A stretch of DNA of 64,000 bases from Nonomuraea roseoviolacea subsp. carminata. Its GTDB lineage: Bacteria; Actinomycetota; Actinomycetes; Streptosporangiales; Streptosporangiaceae. Below are positions 26,672 through 33,734 of this stretch, piece by piece (position 1 is the stretch's first letter; each line of letters begins with the position of its first letter). Both the position numbers and the translations under genes were made by a program. The stretch is from NCBI RefSeq assembly GCF_024172185.1, contig NZ_JAMZEC010000001.1, forward strand, positions 4,546,001-4,610,000, read 5' to 3'. Under the pieces are notes generated by a model. The model was not told the DNA's origin and did no database searches. It saw nothing but the letters and a program-made list of their open reading frames with translations.

Positions 26672-27438
26672 GTGCGCTCGCCTCCTTCGGGGGCGATCTC
26701 AACAGCGTGACCGCCGGAAACCGTGTGTTCGATCTGAGCTGACCGGACCATGGGCGGGTACAAGGCCTGGATCGGTCCAGCTTTGAACAGGCGGGCGGGG
26801 CGGCCGTTTTGTGGACGCCGCATGGGGCCGGCCGCAACGATAAAGCCGCGGGCGTTCTGGACCTTGCGGTAGAAGTTGCGAGGATCGAGTCCGACTCCCC
26901 ACACCGCCTCGTATACCTGCTGAAGTTCGGAGATCGTGAACGTCTCACCACAGAAGGCCGTGGCGAGCGATGTGTGTTCGAGCTTGGTCCGGGCCCGCTC
27001 GACACCGTCGGCAAGGATGCGTCGGTGATCAAATGCCAGCTTCACGTGCGCGGGTATGGACAGGACGTCCTCCACCGGCGTCCAACAGGCACTGACCGCG
27101 TCCGTACCGGCGATGGGGTCCGGTAACCGGGGCGCGATAGCCAGGTGAGAGACCGAGACCACCCGCCCGCGGGGGTCACGCCCTGGCTCCCCGTACACGC
27201 CGATCACCTCCAGATGCACGTCGAACAAGCCGGCTTCCTCTGCCAACTCCCGGCGTGCTGCCGCTTCGATGGCCTCACCTTCGTCGTGCAGGAAGCCGCC
27301 CGGCAGGGCAAACGCTCCCTGATAGGGCTCTACGCCACGTTCGACGAGTAGGACGTGCAGGCGGGCGTCGCGCAGAGTCAAGATCACCAAATCAACCGCT
27401 AGCAGAACGCTTGGCGGCTCCCAACCATCGTCGGTCAT
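26668..27438 (-). CDS. Nudix plus winged-helix regulator (NrtR-like)
   Basis: 256 residues from ATG 27438; a TTG at 27462 is possible but overlaps an operator-like palindrome. Residues 10-140 form a Nudix domain with the box GGFLHDEGEAIEAAARREL followed by AEEAGL, with one extra residue before the central Glu. Residues 180-230 form the winged helix of NrtR proteins (FTISELQQVYEAVWGVGLDP, NFYRKVQNARGF). NrtR-type regulators bind ADP-ribose-like ligands and repress NAD genes. It starts the nucleosidase operon, so it may sense NAD-derived metabolites and control it. Catalytic function is uncertain. Confidence 0.85.
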   Translation of the reverse strand: MTDDGWEPPSVLLAVDLVILTLRDARLHVLLVERGVEPYQGAFALPGGFLHDEGEAIEAAARRELAEEAGLFDVHLEVIGVYGEPGRDPRGRVVSVSHLAIAPRLPDPIAGTDAVSACWTPVEDVLSIPAHVKLAFDHRRILADGVERARTKLEHTSLATAFCGETFTISELQQVYEAVWGVGLDPRNFYRKVQNARGFIVAAGPMRRPQNGRPARLFKAGPIQALYPPMVRSAQIEHTVSGGHAVEIAPEGGERT

Positions 27439-27456
27439 GAAGGGACCATAGCTTTT

Positions 27457-27469
27457 TGTCAAACTGACA
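27457..27469. promoter_or_regulatory. Palindrome before the Nudix-wHTH gene, likely autoregulatory
   Basis: TGTCA-AAC-TGACA is a perfect inverted repeat with a 3-base centre, about 20 bp upstream of the ATG at 27438. There is no ribosome binding site between it and the ATG, so the message may be leaderless. It is a reasonable operator for the NrtR-like protein itself. Confidence 0.4.
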
Positions 27470-27896
27470 GGAACTTGCTAAGTGGTGATACCTATCGCGC
27501 CATCAACGGTTCGCCGCGGACACATCCGTCCCAAACGGCTTCGAGGCATTGATACGCGGCCTGGCTTGCCTCGATGCTGAACCGGATCCATCGCTCGATG
27601 TCTGCATCAACCATGCACAGGCGGATTACGCAGCCCCTGGCGGAGCTGGAACGGTACTGGTCGGGCTGGTACGGGAAGTGCTCGGCGGAGCGCTGAGATG
27701 GTGATGAGCGTGCCGTGCCAGGGCTATTAGGTGACGACTCGTAGGCGTAGGCGGCCATCATTGATCACGTATCTGACGATAGCGAACAGGCGTGCCGCAA
27801 GCGTTCGCGTCGTGGTGGCGGACGCTGATAGGACAAATGAGCCTCGAGCGCCAACTTTCGTGGTGATCCCTCCTGTCGATCTGATGTGGGCAGTGG
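27470..27896. other. Intergenic region between divergent genes
   Basis: About 430 bp that must hold the promoters of the minus-strand operon and the plus-strand nuclease-like gene. A frame coding about 40 residues (MVDADIERWIRFSIEASQAA and on, from 27614 on the minus strand) has no ribosome binding site and is not called. I see no repeat or clear promoter consensus. Confidence 0.45.
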
Positions 27897-28712
27897 ATGA
27901 TGGTGTCCATGGATCCAGCATCCGACCAACAGGCCCTCTTGGAATGTGTGCCTCAAGACGGTTCCGCGATCAGCAATCTGGCCGTGCAAAAGCGCCTCGG
28001 GTGGGAGACCGATCGTTACTGGGCAGCACGCGATGCGTTAGCGGATGCCGGGATGGTGATCCGGGGCAGGGGCAGGGGCGGCACGATCCGCCGCTTTGTA
28101 GACGCAGGGCCGGCTGCCGATGTGGTGTCCGTACCTGTGGGGGTGATCGATCCGGCTCGGGAAGTCGAGGCGGTCATCCAAAACGAACTTGCGCTCTATG
28201 AGCCGATGCGCGCGGTGATCGCTGGCGACTGGGCCAAAGATCATCGTGCTGATCCCTTGGCAGTGGAGGTGACCGCATTACAGGGTCGTAGAAGTACGGG
28301 TGGTACCTGGTCCCGCCCGGACATTGTAAGCGTGGAGGTCCGGACCTTTGCCTACGTGCCCGGCAAACACCTGGAGCTGGCTACCTTCGAGATCAAGCTA
28401 GCCGCTGCATTGAACGTGCAAGCGGTGTTCGAGGCCCTGGCTCATCGCAGATCCGCCACCCGTTCCTACGTTTTGGGGCATATCCCTGCCGCCGAAGCTG
28501 TGGCGATGGAAGAGGTCGTCAGTGATATCGCTGAAGTCGCGCGTTCCCACGGCATCGGCTTGATCACGGCGGGCGACCCTGCGGACTACGAAACCTGGGA
28601 TGAGCGGGTGGAGGCCCGCCGTGTCGAACCAGACCCTGAACGCCTGGATACCTTCATCGCCACCCAGCTGACCGAGCGAACCAGGAACTTGATCTCGCGC
28701 CGGCTTCGGTAG
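27897..28712 (+). CDS. wHTH plus PD-(D/E)xK nuclease-like protein
   Basis: 271 residues. Residues 10-70 are a winged helix (GSAISNLAVQKRLGWETDRY, then RDALADAGMVIRGRGRGG). The C-terminal half has SRPDIVSVEVRTFAY with D142, then LELATFEIK with E165 and K167. This is the D...ExK active-site spacing of PD-(D/E)xK nucleases, with a following helix AAALNVQAVFEALAHRR. It is divergent from the Nudix-nucleosidase operon and lies within the same att-bounded segment. It could be the cutting component of the system or an unrelated restriction-like gene. Confidence 0.8.
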   Translation: MMVSMDPASDQQALLECVPQDGSAISNLAVQKRLGWETDRYWAARDALADAGMVIRGRGRGGTIRRFVDAGPAADVVSVPVGVIDPAREVEAVIQNELALYEPMRAVIAGDWAKDHRADPLAVEVTALQGRRSTGGTWSRPDIVSVEVRTFAYVPGKHLELATFEIKLAAALNVQAVFEALAHRRSATRSYVLGHIPAAEAVAMEEVVSDIAEVARSHGIGLITAGDPADYETWDERVEARRVEPDPERLDTFIATQLTERTRNLISRRLR

Positions 28713-29160
28713 GCCAATCCCGGCTGAGAAGCTGCTCGCTGCCGCGATGAGGTCGGTGCCTGCCGGTTTCGCAATCTACGCGGGGCTGGTGGCGCTGAAG
28801 TGCCATGCCTCTCCTATGAAGTGACAGGCACTCCGCGGGAACTCGTGGTCAAGCTGACGGGACCATCCTCATGAGGTAGCTCTGTCCGAGCAGATGACGA
28901 GTCTGCAGGCGGAGTCGGCCGCGCAGTGGAGAATCGTCGAAACCGCCGGGGTGGCCCGCAGTGTGGTCGAGGAGGGACGGACGGGTCAGGGTTGGCGGCT
29001 GGCCACGGGATGCGACACCTAGATCATCCCGCATATATCCCGTGATCATGGTCCTACGCCTGCATACGGGTGCCCTGGGTGGCATGCCGAAGGCCTAGAC
29101 AGTAGAGACCTGTAGCTGAGAAACCGCAGGTCAAATGGCGGAACGCCTGGTGGAGAAGAG
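28713..29160. other. Non-coding arm next to tRNA-Arg
   Basis: No convincing gene. The part from about 29021 to 29160 is the copy of the flank that recurs, decayed, at 23185-23301. The first 300 bases have only short chance frames. The right att site of the segment is here and in the tRNA 3' end. Confidence 0.55.
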
Positions 29161-29233
29161 TGCCCCCGGCAGGATTCGAACCTGCGACACCCGCTTTAGG
29201 AGAGCGGTGCTCTATCCCCTGAGCTACGGAGGC
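29161..29233 (-). tRNA. tRNA-Arg (anticodon CCU)
   Basis: A full cloverleaf: acceptor GCCTCCG pairs with CGGGGGC (one G-U), discriminator A at 29161, T arm GCAGGTTCGAATCCTGC, anticodon CCT complementary to 29198-29200 in a 7-base loop. CCA is not encoded. Its 3' end faces left toward the mobile DNA. Integrases often use this kind of site. Confidence 0.95.
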
Positions 29234-29478
29234 GGACTCCCGTAAGCCTAGCGAAACTCCGGCACTGTGTGGGCCCTGGGGGCGGGTGACTTTGGGGGAT
29301 GAGCATGCGATGTGAGATCCGCTGCTGGCCGCCGTGTGTCGATCCAGCGTGGTCGTCCTCATGGAGTGCTTCCAGTCGGGCTGTGTGATGGGTGGCGGGG
29401 TCATGGGTGGTGTGAGGGGGCGTAAAGGGATGGCGGGGATCGGGTCGGGTGGGGGCGGGGCTGGCTAACGTCGGGCGG
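29234..29478. other. Region upstream of tRNA-Arg and membrane gene
   Basis: About 245 bp holding the tRNA promoter on the minus strand and the start region of the next gene. No gene or repeat seen. Confidence 0.4.
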
Positions 29479-30051
29479 GTGACCAGAAGGCGGCGGCAGG
29501 ACGTGCATCGACGGCCCGTGGTGTTGGGGGCGGCGTTGGTGGCGCCGGTGATCTTGGCGGGTGGGTTACTGGTCGGTGAGCTCACCGGGTACGAGCACGT
29601 CGGGATGCGGCGGGAGATGAGGACCGTTGCTGACGGCGGTGACGTGGCGATGGAGGCGGTGTTGATGCCGGCCCCTGCGCGTGCTGGGCGGCGGTATGAG
29701 CGGGTTGTTCCGCCGCCTGTTGCTGTGCGGGAGCGCGCTGCTCATTCCGGGGCGGGCGTTGCTCGCGTGCCTGAAGTCAGGTCGGTCTCGTCTGTGCCTG
29801 AGCTGGGTGTTGTGGGGCGGTCCTCGCGTGGGGCTGGGGCGGATGCGGTGGGGGCGGAGGCGATGTCTCCGGGGGTCGCTGAGCGGCGGAGCTCTGGGGA
29901 GGCCGTTGACGGTGTCGCCGCGGGTCAGGGGGAGGAGTGTCCGGGGGAGTGGGTGGACACCTGGTTGTGGGAGGTCTGCCGAGAGCGGGAGCAGGAACGG
30001 GCGGTGGCGGCTGAGGGTGGCGAGGATGGGGCCTCTGCGGACGCGTCGTGA
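29479..30051 (+). CDS. Small single-pass protein with long polar tail
   Basis: About 190 residues from the GTG at 29479; an upstream GTG at 29449 is also in frame. Basic residues RRRRQDVHRR precede a hydrophobic helix (VVLGAALVAPVILAGGLLVG) and then a low-complexity tail rich in Arg, Val, Gly and Ala ending in an acidic stretch. It resembles lineage-specific cell-envelope proteins; function unknown. Confidence 0.55.
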   Translation: MTRRRRQDVHRRPVVLGAALVAPVILAGGLLVGELTGYEHVGMRREMRTVADGGDVAMEAVLMPAPARAGRRYERVVPPPVAVRERAAHSGAGVARVPEVRSVSSVPELGVVGRSSRGAGADAVGAEAMSPGVAERRSSGEAVDGVAAGQGEECPGEWVDTWLWEVCREREQERAVAAEGGEDGASADAS

Positions 30052-30741
30052 GTGAGCTTGTTCGCCGGATGGGGACTTATGCCGCTGTCGCTGCTGTTGT
30101 CGGCGTGTGTCCATAGCTGTGGGTCTGCTGATTGCAGCGCCGACTCTTTGTCCGGTCGCGTCTGCTTCTGGTTGGGGCGTCTGGCTTGCGGTGCGCGGTT
30201 GTGCGCTCTTGGCCGGGGCGTTTGATTCGCGCTGTGCGGCCGCGACGCTGCCGCTGCGCTGCATTGTCCGGTCTGGGAGCCGGTCTACATGCCGCGTGCG
30301 CCGTCTCGTCGCATCGTCGTGTCGTGAGGTCGGTCTGGGTCGTCGTTGCTCCCGATTGTTTGGTCGCTGACGCGTGTGTGCGAGTGGTGGGATGACTGAG
30401 AGGTCGCAAGGGGGCAGGGTGGGCGTCCGGTGGCTACGGCTCTTGAGGGCTATCTTGCTGATTCATGCTGATTTGGGCAGGTGTGAGCTCGCTTGGCGGT
30501 GTCGGGGCATGGTGGGGGCTCCCGTTTGTCGGGTTCGACGAACCCTGCGGGGGCGTGAGCGTAGTTCATGATGTGGTGTTGATCTCGCTGGGCGGTGTTC
30601 GTGCCGGTCCGGGCGGGGTGGGCGTACAAAGTGCGCTTTTGTGACATAGCGGGTCGCCGGAGATCGGTCCGGACACTCCAGGGGCTGTAGTAACGTGCGT
30701 GCCTGACCCGGGTAACGAGTTCGCAAACGGAGGAGTCGGAC
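30052..30741. other. 690-bp gene-free stretch upstream of the M15 peptidase
   Basis: Both strands have only short frames with poor codon use. A promoter for the peptidase is expected near 30660-30710, and ACGGAGGAG supplies its ribosome binding site. I looked for a c-di-AMP (ydaO-type) riboswitch, common ahead of wall hydrolases in actinomycetes, and did not find its consensus. Confidence 0.5.
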
Positions 30742-31833
30742 GTGCCATCCCCTCGATCAGCGGGTCTGATCGCGGTCGTCATGGTGATGGCTTCTCTGAC
30801 CGCGACGTCTTCCGCTCAGGCCGAAGCCGCCGAGCGCGCCGGCCGTACGGAACGGGTGGAGAACAAGGACCCGGCCGATCTCACCGCGCTGCGGAAAGAG
30901 GCCGAGAAGTCGGCCAAGGAGCTTGAGGACGCCACGAAGGCGCTGGAGAAGCGCCGGGCCGACATCGCGGCGGCCGAGAAGGATCTGAAGGCCAAGCTGG
31001 ACAAGCTCCAGGAGGCCGACCGGAACCTCGCGCGGATCCGGCAGCCGGTCGCGCAGATGGCCGAGTCGCTTTACCAGCAGCCGGTGGGTGGGGACGGGGT
31101 CATGCCGTTCCTGTCGGGTGATGCCAGCCCGAACACGTTGCGGGCCATGACGTACGCGACGTACATGGTCGAGATCAAGCAGCAGACGGTGGAGAAGACC
31201 GCGGTGCTGGCCAGGGAGGCGCAACGGCTGGCGGCCGAGGCGCAGGAGATCAGGGCGAACAACCTGTTGGCCGAGGCGCAGATGGCGGCCGAGGTGGACA
31301 CGTTGCGGCAGCGCTCCGACAAGATCGTCAAGTCGTTGACCGCTGCGCTGGTGAAGCTCGGTATCAAGATTGACAAGGTGGGGCGCGCGGCGCTGGGGTG
31401 CAACCCGCTGCGGGCGGCGACGGCGAACTCCTTCCCGAACGGGCTGATCCCCAAGGCCATGTTGTGCCCGTTGCAGCAGAAGGGGCACAGCCTGCGGGCC
31501 GACGCCGCCATCGCGTTCGTTAGCCTGAACGAGGCTTACCGGCGGCGGTTCGGCAGGCAGATGTGCGTGACCGACGCCTATCGGAGCCTGGCGGCGCAGC
31601 AGTCGGTGTACTACCGGCGTCCTGGGTTCGCGGCGGTGCCTGGGCGTAGTAATCATGGGCTTGGCCTGGCGGTCGATCTCTGTGGTGGGGTCGAGAGGTT
31701 CAAGTCGGTGGAGTTCGTGTGGATGGAGCAGAACTCCAAGAAGTACGGGTGGTTCCATCCGGCCTGGGCCTACAGCAGCCCGTTCGAGCCGTGGCACTGG
31801 GAGTACGATCCGAAGACCGACTCCCTGTTGTAG
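30742..31833 (+). CDS. Secreted M15 family peptidase with coiled-coil N-terminus
   Basis: 363 residues from a GTG after ACGGAGGAG. A signal peptide (LIAVVMVMASLTATSSAQA) is followed by a coiled coil over residues 45-200 (KEAEKSAKELEDATKALEKR). The C-terminal domain is VanY/DacA-like M15: SNHGLGLAVDLCGG supplies the zinc ligands H and D, and PWHWEYD the third region. These enzymes cut D-Ala-D-Ala or peptide cross-links in peptidoglycan. The coiled coil is like that in NlpC/P60 and M23 hydrolases that are controlled by membrane partners. It is monocistronic. Confidence 0.9.
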   Translation: MPSPRSAGLIAVVMVMASLTATSSAQAEAAERAGRTERVENKDPADLTALRKEAEKSAKELEDATKALEKRRADIAAAEKDLKAKLDKLQEADRNLARIRQPVAQMAESLYQQPVGGDGVMPFLSGDASPNTLRAMTYATYMVEIKQQTVEKTAVLAREAQRLAAEAQEIRANNLLAEAQMAAEVDTLRQRSDKIVKSLTAALVKLGIKIDKVGRAALGCNPLRAATANSFPNGLIPKAMLCPLQQKGHSLRADAAIAFVSLNEAYRRRFGRQMCVTDAYRSLAAQQSVYYRRPGFAAVPGRSNHGLGLAVDLCGGVERFKSVEFVWMEQNSKKYGWFHPAWAYSSPFEPWHWEYDPKTDSLL

Positions 31834-32056
31834 CTGTTCTCTCGTGGTTGTGGTGCCCCTTTCAGGGGCGCGCTGCTCGCCTTGCGCTGTGCGACTTCTG
31901 ATTGCTGCTGTCTCGAATGTCGGGGTCGGGTCATAGTCTGCTGCAGCGTTGTCGCCTTCGTGGATACCGCTCTTGTCAGTGGCTGTCGGAGATGTGGCGC
32001 TGGTCGTTCGTGTCCTGTCTCGGCGCCAGCGTCGGCGTGGGCTCGCTTGGGTGGGG
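31834..32056. other. Intergenic, convergent
   Basis: 223 bp between two convergent genes with no gene and no clear terminator hairpin that I could find. Confidence 0.4.
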
Positions 32057-32788
32057 TCAGCTCGGTGTGAGGTGATCTGCAGGCGGTTTGATGGTGATGG
32101 AGAGGCGGCCGGAGGCCTGGGCTGCTGCCAGGCGGCCTGCCTGGTCGGGTGTGGTGGCCAGGACCAGTAGGGCGTTGTGGTCGTCGGTCGGCTTCGGGAC
32201 GGTGATGACCATGACGTCGTCCGCCACCAGTTGGGCCGGCTGGCTCTCCCAGGCCACCAGCACGCCGATGGTCGAGCCGGGGGAGACCAGGCCGGCCACG
32301 TCGGCGTCGGCGATGCGGACCGGGGTCGCCACTGTTCCTGTTGGGAGGCGGAGCGAGTGGAGCAGGCGGGCGTCGGTGAGTGGCTCGCCGCGGCGCATGG
32401 GGCCGGCCAGGACGCGGCCCACCGCTCCCGTTCTCAGTGCTCCGTCCGGGGGCGGTGTGAGGGACACGGCGCGTACGTCACCGGGACGGAGCACCCCAGG
32501 TCGTAGGTCACGGGCGGCTACCAGGATGGGTGGTGAGGTCTCGGGGCGCATGGCTGCGTAGGCGAGGAGGACGGCGAGGCCGGCCAGGGTGGCGGCGATG
32601 AGGCGGCGACGGCTGCGCCTGCCCCATCCGCCGGATCCGCCCGATCCGTTAGCCTTCCGGCCTCCTCTGTCGTCGGTTCCGAAAGTCTTCCTAATGGGCT
32701 TCCGCTCCCGTGCGTCGGCTTGCGGGTTTCCCTTGCCGGCGCGCTCGTTCGGTCGCGTGGTGGCTTGGCCTGGGAAGGCGGTGGTCAT
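32057..32788 (-). CDS. SAF-domain protein (CpaB/RcpC-like)
   Basis: 243 residues. A basic, disordered N-terminus leads to one TM helix (LIAATLAGLAVLLAYAAM) and a SAF domain: ILVAARDLRPGVLRPGDVRAV, then a C-terminal segment like GVLVAWESQPAQLVADDVMVI. In actinomycetes this family is near flp pilus genes or stands alone, and the SAF fold binds envelope or pilus parts. It overlaps the next gene (MTAP) by four bases, so the two are coupled. Confidence 0.85.
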   Translation of the reverse strand: MTTAFPGQATTRPNERAGKGNPQADARERKPIRKTFGTDDRGGRKANGSGGSGGWGRRSRRRLIAATLAGLAVLLAYAAMRPETSPPILVAARDLRPGVLRPGDVRAVSLTPPPDGALRTGAVGRVLAGPMRRGEPLTDARLLHSLRLPTGTVATPVRIADADVAGLVSPGSTIGVLVAWESQPAQLVADDVMVITVPKPTDDHNALLVLATTPDQAGRLAAAQASGRLSITIKPPADHLTPS

Positions 32789-33591
32789 GGCAGTTCGAAG
32801 GGGAGTTTGAGGCCATCCAGGGCGGAACCGCAGGAGCAGGTGCGCTCCGTGGGCAGGGCTTCGACCGTGTCGGCGACCAGGGTGCGCATGCGGGCCACGT
32901 TCTGCGCGAAGAACTTCAGCACCTCCTCGTGCGTCACCCCCTCGCCCGCCTCGACCCCCGCGTCGTGGTCGGTCACCAGGGACAGGGACGTGTAGCAGAG
33001 CGCCAGCTCTCGGGCGAGGATGGATTCCGGGAAACCGGTCATGCCGACGATCGTCCAGCCATTGGAGGCGAACCAGCGCGACTCCGCCCGCGTCGAGAAC
33101 CTAGGTCCCTCGATGACCACGAGGGTGCCGCCGTCGACCGTCTCCCAGCCGCCGGATCTGGCCGCTTCCACGGCGACCGCGCGGCCTGAGGGGCAGTACG
33201 GGTCGGAGAAGGAGACGTGGACCGCGCCGCCCGCGTCGTAATAGGTCTGCGCCCGGCCGGACGTGCGGTCGACGAGCTGGTCGGGGACGACGATCGCGCC
33301 CGGGCCGTGCTCGGCGCGCAGGGAGCCCACCGCGCTGGGGGCGAGCACCTGCCGCACGCCCAGTGAGCGGAGCGCCCACAGGTTGGCCCGATAGGGGATG
33401 CGGTGGGGCGGGAAGCGGTGGTCACGGCCGTGCCTGGGGATGAAGGCGACGGAACGCGACCCGATCCGTCCGACGGTGACGACGTCGCTCGGCGGGCCGT
33501 ACGGGGTGGAGAGCTGGATCTCCTCCGCGTCGTCCAGCAGGGAGTAGAAGCCGGAACCGCCGATGACGCCGATGTCTGCGCGAGTGAGCAT
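32785..33591 (-). CDS. mtnP: S-methyl-5'-thioadenosine phosphorylase
   Basis: 268 residues from the ATG at 33591; a start at 33708 would add 39 residues of low-complexity sequence and is rejected. Residues 7-15 (IGVIGGSGF) start the fold, PRHGRDHRFPPHRIPYRANLWAL follows about residue 52, and the purine-binding TGFPESILARE is about residue 170. It cleaves MTA from polyamine and ethylene-type metabolism with phosphate to adenine and MTR-1-P. It is coupled to the SAF gene, with no link to the nucleosidase-like gene at 25.5 kb. Confidence 0.93.
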   Translation of the reverse strand: MLTRADIGVIGGSGFYSLLDDAEEIQLSTPYGPPSDVVTVGRIGSRSVAFIPRHGRDHRFPPHRIPYRANLWALRSLGVRQVLAPSAVGSLRAEHGPGAIVVPDQLVDRTSGRAQTYYDAGGAVHVSFSDPYCPSGRAVAVEAARSGGWETVDGGTLVVIEGPRFSTRAESRWFASNGWTIVGMTGFPESILARELALCYTSLSLVTDHDAGVEAGEGVTHEEVLKFFAQNVARMRTLVADTVEALPTERTCSCGSALDGLKLPFELP

Positions 33592-33734
33592 GGCGCTGAG
33601 ATTAGCCGGGGTCGGTGGGTGGGGGAGGTGGGTGGAACGACGTTCTGTGGATGAAGGATGCGGTGGAACGGGGCTCTGTGGATAAGTGCCGTAGCGTGGA
33701 GTGATCATGGAATTACGGTCAGTAGGATCGGCCC

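Noticed and set aside
27492..27614. 40-residue minus-strand frame MVDADIERWIRFSIEASQAA and on
   Set aside because: It looks protein-like but lacks a start signal and a known family, so it is only noted in the intergenic entry.
30052..30741. c-di-AMP riboswitch ahead of the M15 peptidase
   Set aside because: No stretch shows the conserved consensus; only general GC-rich sequence is seen.
32785..33708. MTA phosphorylase with the extended start at 33708
   Set aside because: The extra 39 residues are low-complexity Pro/Ser/His sequence and the fold begins right after ATG 33591.
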